Shown: positions 35,319 through 44,292, counted from the stretch's first letter. The stretch: DNA of 64,000 bases from Phyllobacterium brassicacearum (GCF_003010955.1 NZ_PGGO01000005.1:186001-250000), one strand, 5' to 3'. The notes: generated by a model not told the origin, from the letters alone. Translations and numbers: made by a program.

Positions 35319-36053
35319 TCAGGCTATTATGTCGCTCAGATCAACGATCACGTCGACGTCGCTGTCGATGGTAGCAGCCTCGTCAAGATCAACACCGAGA
35401 CGGGTGATGTCATCTGCATCCTCCAGATCGACAATCCCTGCAACCAGTGTCGCAACGAGAGAGGCAATATCGACATCCACTTCCGCATCGAGATCATCGC
35501 GGATTTCCACGTCGACATCGATATTGTCGTCGCTTTCCGTATCCTGATTGATCGAGGCGTCGACGCTGTCTTTGTCATCGTCGTTCACATCGACACTCAG
35601 GTCGCTTTCAATTTCGATGTCATCCTCCTCGTCGAGGCCGATCTCGACGAGAATGGTGCCGTCAGGCCCCCTACTGACCTCGATATCCACGTCCAACCTG
35701 TGGTCAACCTCCGGCCGTTGATCAGCATCGACGGCAATCTCCCGTCCACCTGAGCCACCCGTTTCGCTGTCAACATCGACGTCCTGGTCCAGTTCGTCAT
35801 CCTGATCGACTTCCGTATCGAGCCTGACGTCCACGGGCTGCGAACCAATGATCACAATATCTGTGTCCAGATCGTCGACGATTGCGGAGTCCTGATCCAG
35901 ATCAATCTCGAGATCCTCAAGATCAGCATCGTCGTCGGATTCCAATTGGTCTTCGTCGAGGTCGTCGTCGAAGTCTAATGACTCAACATCGGTATCTTCG
36001 TCCACGTCTTGATCGACTACCGCATCGTTCTCGTCATGCTCATCAGGTTCCAT
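35319..36053 (-). CDS. Acidic Asp-rich repeat protein, putative type I secretion substrate (244 aa)
   Basis: No known family. The protein begins MEPDEHDENDAVVDQDVDED; Asp and Glu dominate, with alternating Asp-hydrophobic stretches (DVDSETGGSGG, HRLDVDIEVSRGPDGTILVE, NIDVDVEIRDDLDAEVDVDI). It is less regular than the 144-residue protein and resembles the C-terminal half of the 351-residue one, including DGTILVEIGLD-type turns. No cysteine, signal peptide or RTX motif. It ends DVIVDLSDIIA: Asp plus three small or hydrophobic residues, matching the C-terminal signal pattern. The ATG at 36053 has GGAG seven bases upstream; an ATG at 36071 is less likely. It is the first gene of the locus. Confidence 0.72.
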   Translation of the reverse strand: MEPDEHDENDAVVDQDVDEDTDVESLDFDDDLDEDQLESDDDADLEDLEIDLDQDSAIVDDLDTDIVIIGSQPVDVRLDTEVDQDDELDQDVDVDSETGGSGGREIAVDADQRPEVDHRLDVDIEVSRGPDGTILVEIGLDEEDDIEIESDLSVDVNDDDKDSVDASINQDTESDDNIDVDVEIRDDLDAEVDVDIASLVATLVAGIVDLEDADDITRLGVDLDEAATIDSDVDVIVDLSDIIA

Positions 36054-36575
36054 CGTGCATCTCCATTGCATAGCCGCCGGCTAGCCTCGGTCACCCAGAG
36101 TCCCACTTTTTGGAGAACAAGCATAGACGCCAACTCTGGCGATGCATTCCGGCCCGGAACCACGCGCTGGAGCCCTCGGAGTTAACTCAGCGGTAGATGA
36201 AATTGGATCATTCACACTGGAATGACCCGATAAGCCTAATCCCTATGTGTGCAGCCAGTACTCGTCAGGCACAGCGCCTCACTGCCCCGGACGTCATCGA
36301 AATTGATCACCGAATGGGAAAAATTTATTCACCAATGAAACCCTCACAAAGCTGTTACATTGGAATGGTACATGTCTGTTTTTTGTTATACGCAAATATT
36401 TCTATTGATTTATACTTGTATAATTTTCTACCTTATTGATATGTATGTGATTAATATGCAACATTCAGGTGCTTCTTCCAAAATTACCTCAAAAATCAAA
36501 ATATGTTCTTTGACTTTACTATTTAAGTCGAGGTAAGCGACGCGTGTCACTACGACCACCTCATGGAGAGAAATA
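36054..36575. other. AT-rich intergenic region between the Asp-rich locus and the porin
   Basis: No convincing gene in 522 bp. Both divergent promoters must lie here. The right half is clearly AT-rich compared with its surroundings, and TATAAT occurs at 36419-36424 without a good -35 partner. GTTAACTCAGCGGTAGA at 36181-36197 resembles the D-arm part of a tRNA, but no acceptor or T-arm follows. A porin leader of more than 100 nt is possible. Confidence 0.5.
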
Positions 36576-37592
36576 ATAAACGTTAAGAGCCTTCTACTCG
36601 GCTCCGCTGCAGCCTTGGTTGCAGTATCCGGTGCACACGCCGCCGATGCCGTTGTTGTCGCTGAACCAGAGCCTGTCGAATATGTTCGCGTTTGCGACAC
36701 ATACGGCAAGGGGTTCTTCTATATCCCCGGAACTGAAACCTGCCTGAAGATCAGCGGCTACCTGCGTTACGACGCCCGCGCTGGCGACGACGTCTATAAT
36801 GGCGGCGAACTCGAAACTTGGCAAAAGCGGACGCGTGCGACCCTGCGCTTCGATGCTCGTTCGGAAACCGAACTCGGCACATTGCGTTCTTATATCGAAA
36901 CGCGTTTTGAGTTCACCAACGCCGTACAATGCGAAACGCTAGCTCATGGCTACATTGAACTCGGCGGCTTCCGTATTGGTGTATCTGACTCGCGCTTCGA
37001 TACATGGACCGGTTCGGCCGGCAATGTCATCACCGACGACGTCATTGACTACACCGGCGGCCGTACCAACCAGATCAGCTACACCTTCGCTGGCGGCAAT
37101 GGTTTCTCGGCGATGATCGGTGCAGAACAGGGCGACAGCTCGCACCTGATCGACGATTACATGCCGCACGTCGTTGCCGGTGTGAAGTTCGAGCAGGGCT
37201 GGGGCGCAGTCTCGGCAGTGGGTGGTTATGACGCGGTCAGTGACGAATTTGCTGGCAAGGTTCGTTTGGATGTGAAGTTCACCGACACAGTGACTGCCTT
37301 CGTCATGGGCGGCTATCAGTCTGATGCAGATGTGTCCAACTACTACGGCGCCTGGAATGGCGATTATGCGATCTGGGGTGGTCTTTCCGCCAAGGTTGCC
37401 GAAAACGCGACGATCAATGGTCAGCTCGCTTACGAAGAAGAAGGTACCTTCGCTGCTGCCCTGAACGTTGCTTACGAAATCGTTCCTGGTTTCGTGATCA
37501 CGCCGGAACTCAACTACACTTCATTCGATGAAGCCCGTAGTGACTTCGACGACGCCTTTGGCGGTATCGTCCGTTTCCAGCGGAACTTCTGA
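36576..37592 (+). CDS. Outer-membrane porin, Hyphomicrobiales (Omp2b/RopA) type, with ATA at the start position
   Basis: A 338-residue 16-strand-type porin. The signal peptide reads NVKSLLLGSAAALVAVSGAH, cleaved after AHA-ADA, then VVVAEPEPVEYVRVCDTYGK, FFYIPGTETCLKISGYLRY and the terminal GGIVRFQRNF ending in Phe, all diagnostic. The normal start ATGAAC is replaced here by ATAAAC at 36576, seven bases after GGAG, exactly where initiation should occur. The nearest canonical alternative, TTG at 36615, would remove most of the signal peptide. An out-of-frame ATG at 36563 opens a 7-codon ORF ending at 36586. The gene may use a very weak start or be a silenced copy; the rest of the frame is intact. 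Confidence 0.85.
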   Translation: MNVKSLLLGSAAALVAVSGAHAADAVVVAEPEPVEYVRVCDTYGKGFFYIPGTETCLKISGYLRYDARAGDDVYNGGELETWQKRTRATLRFDARSETELGTLRSYIETRFEFTNAVQCETLAHGYIELGGFRIGVSDSRFDTWTGSAGNVITDDVIDYTGGRTNQISYTFAGGNGFSAMIGAEQGDSSHLIDDYMPHVVAGVKFEQGWGAVSAVGGYDAVSDEFAGKVRLDVKFTDTVTAFVMGGYQSDADVSNYYGAWNGDYAIWGGLSAKVAENATINGQLAYEEEGTFAAALNVAYEIVPGFVITPELNYTSFDEARSDFDDAFGGIVRFQRNF

Positions 37593-37723
37593 TCGGCATA
37601 GCCGACAAGGAATCGGGGCGAACACACCGGCTCCTAGTCTGAACATTCCACAGATTTGGTGCTGTAGAAGGACTGCAGCATCAATATGTGATGATGGGAT
37701 CTCCAGTCACCTCATTCTCACAG

Positions 37724-37753
37724 AACGGTGGGCTGTAAAAGCTCACCGTTTTG
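37724..37753 (+). terminator. Intrinsic terminator after the porin gene
   Basis: Stem AACGGTGGGC/GCTCACCGTT (one G-T pair) with a 7-nt loop, followed by TTTTG. It lies between the porin and the convergent histidine-kinase gene and overlaps the end region of neither coding frame by more than a few bases. Confidence 0.65.
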
Positions 37754-37754
37754 A

Positions 37755-39146
37755 CTAGGTGATGAGTGGAATTCTCAGTTCTGCTCGCAAACCGCCCTTA
37801 ACATCATTCTCAAGCTTGATATCACCGCCGCAACGTCGCGCAATATTACGCGCGATCGTCAGTCCGAGACCGAATCCGCCCGTTTGCCGGTTACGCGAGT
37901 TCTCGACTCTCCGGAACGGCTGAAATACTTCGTCAACCTTGGGCCCCTCATCCCTGATGACCAGCAGGATATCATTGCCGCTTTGGGTGAGGCTGACATG
38001 TGCTTTGCCGCCATATGTCACTGCATTGTCAAGCAGATTGGTAATACACCGCCGCAAGGCAATGGGCCGGCCAATGCAAATCAGTCCACGGGATACTTGA
38101 CCGGGTTTGTCGAACACAACTTGCGGATAATTGTCCGCAATGGAATCGACGAGCGACCAGAAATCGAGCTTTTCCTGTTCCTCGTCAATAATCTCATAGG
38201 TAGCAAAATCGATAACGGATCTGGAAATGGCTTCGATATCGTTCAAGTCATGCATGAGCGACTGGCGCAGTTGTGATTTGCGCAAGAGTTCAAGCCGCAG
38301 GCGAATGCGTGTCAACGGCGTTCGCAGGTCATGCGCGAGCGCCGCAGCGAGTTGTTCACGGTCAGCCACATATTCACGCAACTGCGTTTGCATGGCGTTG
38401 ACCGCTCTCGCCGCCGATATGTACTCACTACTGCCAAATTCAGGTAGAGGTGGCGATTTGACGTCGTCCCCAATGCGTTTGACCGCCTGCTCCAGAGCCC
38501 GATAGGGCGCCGTTAGCCGGCGCATCGCCCAGATCGACATGGCGATGACAATTGCGGCGACGGAGCCGAAGAGCGGCAAGGTCTGTGCCGTGAAAATCGG
38601 GTTCACCGGCGCAAGTGGCGTCACCAGGTTCAGCCATTGACCGTCATTGAATTTGATCGACGCGGCAAGTCCGTCACTCTGGCTGAAGTCGTCGGCCAAA
38701 TCGGACAACTGCCGTTCGATGATGCCGGCATCAGGGTCTGGCGCGCCCGCGCTGCTGGCAATGGCGTTTGAGGCGGAAACACGGCGAATGCGCGCGTCAG
38801 TGACGCCGAATTCTGACAAACGGGCAACAAGAACGTCCTCGAGTTCGGCGAGACTGTCGTCGGCGGCGATGGCCGATGTGACCGCAGGCTGGTCCGATAG
38901 AGAAATCGGGCTGGCGGTATTTGACAAGGCACTGGCGAGCCGCTTTCGTTCCGGCGCAGGTGTTCCGTAAAGCACCTTGGCGAGAGTATAAGCGCGTTCA
39001 CTTAACCGGAAGAGTTCGAGCAGGTTGTTGTTCTCGGCCCGATCACGCGAAACAATGGAGAGCGTTGCGATCTGCATGGTCAAGAGACCAGCAATCAGGA
39101 TGAGCAAAATCCAGCTCGGGAGCGATTGGGGCAGAAATCGCTTCAT
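37755..39146 (-). CDS. Sensor histidine kinase (EnvZ-like architecture)
   Basis: A 463-residue inner-membrane kinase. The first membrane helix is near residues 10-30, a periplasmic sensor follows to about 180, then a second helix (LFGSVAAIVIAMSIWAM, about 190-207) and a HAMP linker. The phosphoacceptor motif is LAHDLRTPLTRIRLRLELL (about 268), the N-box NLLDNAVTYGG (about 370) and the G-box GFGLGLTIARNIARRCGG (about 425). The start overlaps the response-regulator stop by 4 nt. The signal is unknown; the adjacent porin and small envelope genes are possible targets. Confidence 0.92.
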   Translation of the reverse strand: MKRFLPQSLPSWILLILIAGLLTMQIATLSIVSRDRAENNNLLELFRLSERAYTLAKVLYGTPAPERKRLASALSNTASPISLSDQPAVTSAIAADDSLAELEDVLVARLSEFGVTDARIRRVSASNAIASSAGAPDPDAGIIERQLSDLADDFSQSDGLAASIKFNDGQWLNLVTPLAPVNPIFTAQTLPLFGSVAAIVIAMSIWAMRRLTAPYRALEQAVKRIGDDVKSPPLPEFGSSEYISAARAVNAMQTQLREYVADREQLAAALAHDLRTPLTRIRLRLELLRKSQLRQSLMHDLNDIEAISRSVIDFATYEIIDEEQEKLDFWSLVDSIADNYPQVVFDKPGQVSRGLICIGRPIALRRCITNLLDNAVTYGGKAHVSLTQSGNDILLVIRDEGPKVDEVFQPFRRVENSRNRQTGGFGLGLTIARNIARRCGGDIKLENDVKGGLRAELRIPLIT

Positions 39147-39859
39147 TCGGTGCTGACTTCGGGGACAAACTGGTAACCGCCGCCACGTATGGTGAGAATG
39201 AGCTTCGGCGAACGGGAATCATCTTCCATCTTGCGGCGAAGGCGGCTGATCAGAATATCGACACTGCGATCGTACCCGTAAGCCGCATTGCTCCCGGCCA
39301 GCTCCAGCAATTGATCACGACTCAGCATACGTTGCGCGCTCTTGACCAGAGTTTCCAGAAGATTGAACTCTGCCGTCGTAAACTCGACGCGAACGGCGTC
39401 GGGTGAAACGAGCCTTCGCCGCGCACAATCCATGGTCCAACCGGCAAACTTGTAGATTTGCGGCTCTAGCCGTCTGTCCGGTCCCGACGTATCGACACGG
39501 CGTAGCACTGCCCTCACCCGCGCCAGTAATTCCCTTGGATCAAACGGCTTGGAAACATAATCGTCGGCGCCCATCTCGAGCCCGACCACCCGGTCGGTTG
39601 TCTCCGTGATCGCTGTCAACATGATGATCGGGATGCGGGAATGCATCCGGATATCCCGGCAAATTTCCATGCCGCTCTTGCCCGGCAGCATGACGTCCAG
39701 GATAAGAAGGTCGATCGGCGTGCGGGACAGAACGTCCTGCATTTCCTCACTGTCCCGGGCCACGGAAACACGCATTCCCCGCTTCTTCAGAAACTCATGC
39801 AAGAGGTTCCGGATGGCTTCATCGTCGTCAACGATGAGAATATGGGCTTCGGATTTCAT
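39143..39859 (-). CDS. OmpR/PhoB-family response regulator
   Basis: A 238-residue two-component regulator. The receiver has the acidic pair IVDDDEA, phosphoacceptor Asp in LLILDVMLPGKSG (about residue 54) and the conserved Lys in VSKPFDP (about 104). The winged-helix DNA-binding domain occupies about 135-235, with the OmpR-type recognition region YGYDRSVDILISRLRRKMED. It is the first gene of the regulator-kinase pair, divergent from the small secreted-protein genes. The 230-bp upstream gap shows no clear operator. Confidence 0.93.
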   Translation of the reverse strand: MKSEAHILIVDDDEAIRNLLHEFLKKRGMRVSVARDSEEMQDVLSRTPIDLLILDVMLPGKSGMEICRDIRMHSRIPIIMLTAITETTDRVVGLEMGADDYVSKPFDPRELLARVRAVLRRVDTSGPDRRLEPQIYKFAGWTMDCARRRLVSPDAVRVEFTTAEFNLLETLVKSAQRMLSRDQLLELAGSNAAYGYDRSVDILISRLRRKMEDDSRSPKLILTIRGGGYQFVPEVSTE

Positions 39860-40090
39860 GCTTGTATCCCTGGCGGAGATCCTTGACGCTTGGTCCGCAC
39901 GTTCAATTCAACTCTTTGTTTTTACGCATGATCCCAATTGGAAAGCCACGCAAATTTTCGGGAGCGCCCGCCAGAAACATTCCAGAAACAAAACACCACG
40001 AGCCAGAAAAGCTGACGCAACAGTCATGCCCGATAAAGGCGCTGTCAACGCGGGTTGACTGGTTGAAACAGGTTTTCTTCGTGGCTCAAA

Positions 40091-40393
40091 ATGGCACTTC
40101 TACGAAACATATCCACCATTTCGACGATCGCCCTGACCGCTGCGGTGATCCTTACCGCATCGATTGACCAGTCAACAGCCGATGAAACACCGACGCGCAC
40201 GGAACTGTGCGGCAAACTTCAGGTACAAACCCAACACGCGATCACCGAACACGCCGAGGCAAAACGGGCGGCCAAGGCGAAAGCACTTCAAAAGCAGGCA
40301 ACGCGGTACTGCGCCGGCAACAAGCAGGCGCAGGGCATAAGAGCGTATGCCCAGGCACTGAAGCTGCTTGGTGTGCAGCCGATCACGGATTGA
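40091..40393 (+). CDS. Small secreted protein of unknown function
   Basis: A 100-residue protein with a likely signal peptide (MALLRNISTISTIALTAAVI, cleavage after about STA). The mature part has two cysteines (ELCGKLQ and TRYCAGNK), which may form a disulphide, and an Ala/Lys/Gln-rich helical stretch. No family recognised. It is the first gene after the divergent two-component regulator and lies 41 bp before another small secreted protein, so the two may be co-transcribed. Confidence 0.55.
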   Translation: MALLRNISTISTIALTAAVILTASIDQSTADETPTRTELCGKLQVQTQHAITEHAEAKRAAKAKALQKQATRYCAGNKQAQGIRAYAQALKLLGVQPITD

Positions 40394-40434
40394 TCGACTG
40401 CGTCCCCATGCCCACAGCAAAAGGAAACTTACCC

Positions 40435-40641
40435 ATGAAAAAGTCCCTCTACACAGCTCTTGGCCTCGCCGTTGCCCTTGCTGTATCGGCCCCGGTACTC
40501 AGCTCAGTAGCAAGCGCTGCTCCGGCCACAACGACCACTGCTCCGACGACCCCTGTCAAGAAGGTGTCGCATAAGCATCATGTGAAGAAGGTTCACAATA
40601 CGGCCGCAAAGAAGGATGTGAAGAAGTCTGCTGCTGAATAA
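40435..40641 (+). CDS. Small basic His/Lys-rich secreted protein
   Basis: A 68-residue protein with signal peptide MKKSLYTALGLAVALAVSAP, probably cleaved after ASA. The mature 40 residues begin with a Thr/Pro/Ala linker and end in a Lys/His-rich part (KKVSHKHHVKKVHNTAAKKD). The composition resembles acid-shock (Asr-like) periplasmic proteins, but homology cannot be claimed. AAGGAAA lies upstream of the ATG at 40435; the open frame to 40207 overlaps the preceding gene and is rejected. Confidence 0.6.
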   Translation: MKKSLYTALGLAVALAVSAPVLSSVASAAPATTTTAPTTPVKKVSHKHHVKKVHNTAAKKDVKKSAAE

Positions 40642-40873
40642 GATTTGGCCTGACCGTATCTCTTACGTTCCAACTATACCGGTCCTGGGAAACCTCGGCC
40701 GGTGTAGTATTCTGGTGAAGTGCTTGCAGCTCCATTCCCCTCGTGACAAGTTTTGTTACCCAAACCGTACTTCCCGTCGTAAAATTGCACAGGTGATTCT
40801 CCTGCCAAGCATGGATTGAGGAATCCAGGGCCGGCGAAACATCGTAGCGAAACCGGTTTATGGAGGATCGACT

Positions 40874-41128
40874 ATGGGCGTTGAAAGTCTTCTTGTTTTC
40901 CTGTTGGTGGGTTTGGTTGCGGGTTGGCTCGCGAGTCAGCTTGTTCGCGGTGGCGGGTTTGGCCTTGTCGGTGATCTGATTGTCGGCGTCATCGGCGCCT
41001 TGATTGCCGGATACCTCTTCCCAAGACTTGGTATATCACTGGGCAGCGGCATTCTCGGCGCTATCATCGCCGCAACGATTGGTGCAGTCATCCTCCTCTT
41101 TATCCTTCGCGCCGTTAAACGCGCCTGA
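40874..41128 (+). CDS. GlsB/YeaQ/YmgE-family stress-response membrane protein
   Basis: An 84-residue protein with three hydrophobic segments and glycine-rich turns, the transglycosylase-associated protein family. GLVAGWLASQLVRGGGFGLV and DLIVGVIGALIAGYLF are typical. TGGAGGATC precedes the ATG. Family members are induced by stress and their biochemical role is not established. A strong terminator follows. The gap 40642-40873 shows no further gene. Confidence 0.88.
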   Translation: MGVESLLVFLLVGLVAGWLASQLVRGGGFGLVGDLIVGVIGALIAGYLFPRLGISLGSGILGAIIAATIGAVILLFILRAVKRA

Positions 41129-41150
41129 CTTCTTCTATCAGCTTATGACA

Positions 41151-41184
41151 AAGCCTCCGAACCGGTCTGGTTCGGAGGCTTTTC
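41151..41184. terminator. Bidirectional intrinsic terminator between GlsB-like gene and RND operon
   Basis: Stem AAGCCTCCGAACC/GGTTCGGAGGCTT with a 5-nt loop and TTTTC after it; on the minus strand the hairpin is followed by TGTCATAAG. It separates the two convergent units. Confidence 0.85.
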
Positions 41185-41205
41185 TTTGTTTCACAACGTC
41201 TCGGA

Positions 41206-44200
41206 TCAGGTGCGTCCGAATTCTGGCTCTGCACCCGCATCGGGAACCGGTTGCCCGCGTTCCGCCAACACATCCTTTTTGGAGATGAAGGTATAGAACA
41301 TGGGTACAACGAAGAGCGTGAAGATCGTACCGACGAGGATGCCGGAGAAAATCACCAGGCCGATCGAATAACGAGCAGCCGCACCGGCGCCTGTCGCCGT
41401 GATCAACGGAATAACGCCGAGCGCCATGGCGGCCGTCGTCATCAGGATTGGACGCAACCGGGTCTTCGCCGCAAGGATGATCGCGTCATGCCGCGAGATA
41501 CCGTGCAACTCACGCTGCTGGTTGGCAAACTCTACCATCAGGATGCCGTGCTTGGTGATCAGCCCGACAAGCGTGATCAGCCCCACCTGTGTGTAGATAT
41601 TGAGCGTACCAAGCCCGAGATTGAGCGGCACGATCGCACCGAAGATCGACAGCGGAACCGACATCATGATGATGAATGGATCGCGGAAGCTTTCGAACTG
41701 CGCCGCCAGCACCAGATAGATCACGACCACGGCCAGCAGGAAGGCGATGAGGATCGTGCTTCCCTGCTCGATTTCCAGGCGTGACTGACCCGAGTAGTCC
41801 ATGAAGAAGCCATCCGGCATCAATGGCTTCGCCGTATCAATGATCGTCTGGAGCCCCTGACCGGTCGTAACACCCGGCAGCGGCAACGCCGAGATAGTTG
41901 CCGAGTTCAGCTGATTGAACTGCTCGATGGCAGCCGGCGATGCATTCTCGGTGATCTTGATGACCGCTGACAATGGCACCATCTCGCCAGACGCACTCTT
42001 GACGAAGTATTGGCCCAGTTTTTCCGGATTCGACCGGTAATCCTGCGGCACCTGAGGAATGATGTCGTAACTGTTGGAATCCCGATCGAATTTCGAGATC
42101 TTGCCACCGCCGACCAGCAGTCCGAGCGTCTGGCCGATATCGCTCACGGGCACGCCCAGTGCCGAGGCACGGTCGCGATCGATCGTGATCGTCACCTGAG
42201 GCGCGTTGAACGACAGTGAATTCTGCACGACGATGAACTGGCCGGAAGCCTGGGCCTTGTTCTTGATCTCCTCGGTTACTTCGAACACCTTGTCCGCTGG
42301 ACCAGTCGACTGGATGACAACCGAAATCGGCAGACCACCACCGGTACCAGGCAAGTCAGGCGGCGCGAAAATGAAGGCTTCGGCGCCGGCAATCGGGCTG
42401 ATCATGCCTTGCAATTCTTCCTTGAGCTGTGCCTGCGACTTCGTGCGCTCTGACCAGTCCTTGAACACCCAGATAGCGAACGCCGAGTTGGTTGTGCCAA
42501 ATCCAAGGATGTTGAAGCGTGTTTTCAGCTCCGGCAAATCCTTGGTCAGGGCATCGATCTGGTCCGCGTAAAGTTTGGTATACTGCGATGTAGCATACTG
42601 CGGGCCATTGACGATGGCGAACAGCGCACCGGAATCTTCCTCAGGCGCAAGTTCCGAGGACGTCTTGGTAAACAGAAATCCGGTCAGCGCGACGAGCGCG
42701 ACGACGATGAACAAGGTCACGAAGCGGAAGTTCAGTGAACCGGCTACCCGCCGCTCATAAGCCCCTTCGAGCCAGCCAAAACTCTTGTCCACAATCCGCT
42801 GGAATCGGCTATGACCGCCTGCACGTAGCAAAAGCGCGCACATCATCGGCGAGACGGTCAATGCCGCCACACCGGAAATGATGACCGCGCCGGCAAGCGT
42901 GAAGGCAAATTCACGGAACAGCGAGCCGGTCAGACCGCCGGTAAATCCGAGCGGCGCAAACACGGCTGCGAGCGTGATGGTCATCGCCACAATCGGCCCG
43001 GTAATTTCCCGCATGCCCTTCAAGGCGGCATCGACCGGTCTCAACCCCTCCTCGATATGGCGATGAATATTCTCGAGAACCACGATCGCGTCGTCGACGA
43101 CGAGACCAATGGCTAGAACCATCGCCAGCAGCGAGAGCAGATTGATCGAATAGCCAAGCAGGAACAGGAAGAAGCACACGCCTACCAACGAAATCGGGAT
43201 GGTGACGACGGGAATGATCACCGACCGGAAGGAACCCAGGAAGAGCAGGATAACCAGAACGACGATGAGAATGGCTTCGCCGATGGTCTTGAACACCTCC
43301 TCGATCGATGAACTGATCTGCTCGGTCGCGTCATAGACCATGTATAGTTTCATGTCCTCAGGCAGGCTCGCCTGAATCAACGGCAATTCCTTGCGGACAG
43401 CAGCTGTCATGTCGATCGGATTGGCGGCAGGTGTCGGGAAAATCCCGAGGAACGTTCCGCCGGCTCCATTGAAAGTAACAATCGTATCCTTGCTGACGGC
43501 ACCCAATTCAACCCGCGCCACGTCACGCAGGCGGATGATATTGTCGCCATCGGACTTGATCGGCATTGCACCAAAAGCCTCAGGCGTCTGCAGCGTCGTT
43601 TTCAGCGTGATCGGCGAGGCGGTGTAAAGATTCTCAACCTTGCCCGGCGCAGACAGGAAGTTCGACTGGTTAATTGCCGTCAAGACCTCCGAGGCGGTGG
43701 TCTTGCGGGCGGCCAGTTTGATCGGATCGATCCACACGCGCATCGAAAAGACCTGTCCACCCAGAATCTGCGCGTCGGCGACACCCTGAATCGTCGACAT
43801 GCGCGGCTGGATGACACGTTCCAGATATTCGGTGATCTGTTCGCTGGTCATGTGCGGATTTTGCACGGCGAGGTACATGGTCGCGAAGTCCTGGCCAGTG
43901 CCCTTCGTGATAACCGGATCATCCGCTTCTTCCGGCAGATCGCCGCGGACCTGATTGACCTTGGAGATCACTTCGGTCAAGGCGGCATCCGGATTGGCGC
44001 CGAGCTTCATCTGCACCGTCACGGTGCTGGATGACGGCGCGGAGGACGACGTTACATAGTCGATGTTTTCCGTGGTCGTCACGGCCTTGGCGATCGGCGC
44101 AGAAATGAAGCCCTGCATCAGATCGGCGCTGGCGCCCGCATAGTTGGTCTTGATGGTGATGACCGTTTCTTCCACCTTGGGATACTGGCGCACGGCAAGG

Positions 44201-44292
44201 TTCACCAACCCCTGTGCGCCCAGGAGAATGATCATCAAGGCAACTACGGTCGACAGGACCGGTCGGCGAATAAAAATGTCTGAAAAGTTCAT
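41206..44292 (-). CDS. RND-family multidrug efflux permease (AcrB/HAE1 type)
   Basis: A 1028-residue inner-membrane proton antiporter with 12 membrane helices and two large periplasmic loops. It begins MNFSDIFIRRPVLSTVVALM, as HAE1 pumps do. The proton-relay region GLVVDDAIVVLENIHRHIEE (about residues 400-420, with the Asp pair) is intact, and the second-half counterpart shows GLITKHGILMVEFAN near 945. The start overlaps the adaptor gene stop by 4 nt. No outer-membrane channel gene follows. It is divergent from, and probably repressed by, the TetR regulator at 45680-46258. Confidence 0.95.
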   Translation of the reverse strand: MNFSDIFIRRPVLSTVVALMIILLGAQGLVNLAVRQYPKVEETVITIKTNYAGASADLMQGFISAPIAKAVTTTENIDYVTSSSAPSSSTVTVQMKLGANPDAALTEVISKVNQVRGDLPEEADDPVITKGTGQDFATMYLAVQNPHMTSEQITEYLERVIQPRMSTIQGVADAQILGGQVFSMRVWIDPIKLAARKTTASEVLTAINQSNFLSAPGKVENLYTASPITLKTTLQTPEAFGAMPIKSDGDNIIRLRDVARVELGAVSKDTIVTFNGAGGTFLGIFPTPAANPIDMTAAVRKELPLIQASLPEDMKLYMVYDATEQISSSIEEVFKTIGEAILIVVLVILLFLGSFRSVIIPVVTIPISLVGVCFFLFLLGYSINLLSLLAMVLAIGLVVDDAIVVLENIHRHIEEGLRPVDAALKGMREITGPIVAMTITLAAVFAPLGFTGGLTGSLFREFAFTLAGAVIISGVAALTVSPMMCALLLRAGGHSRFQRIVDKSFGWLEGAYERRVAGSLNFRFVTLFIVVALVALTGFLFTKTSSELAPEEDSGALFAIVNGPQYATSQYTKLYADQIDALTKDLPELKTRFNILGFGTTNSAFAIWVFKDWSERTKSQAQLKEELQGMISPIAGAEAFIFAPPDLPGTGGGLPISVVIQSTGPADKVFEVTEEIKNKAQASGQFIVVQNSLSFNAPQVTITIDRDRASALGVPVSDIGQTLGLLVGGGKISKFDRDSNSYDIIPQVPQDYRSNPEKLGQYFVKSASGEMVPLSAVIKITENASPAAIEQFNQLNSATISALPLPGVTTGQGLQTIIDTAKPLMPDGFFMDYSGQSRLEIEQGSTILIAFLLAVVVIYLVLAAQFESFRDPFIIMMSVPLSIFGAIVPLNLGLGTLNIYTQVGLITLVGLITKHGILMVEFANQQRELHGISRHDAIILAAKTRLRPILMTTAAMALGVIPLITATGAGAAARYSIGLVIFSGILVGTIFTLFVVPMFYTFISKKDVLAERGQPVPDAGAEPEFGRT

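Noticed and set aside
36197-36439. 80-codon ORF in the porin upstream region
   Set aside because: No ribosome-binding site and no protein-like composition; it lies in AT-rich promoter DNA.
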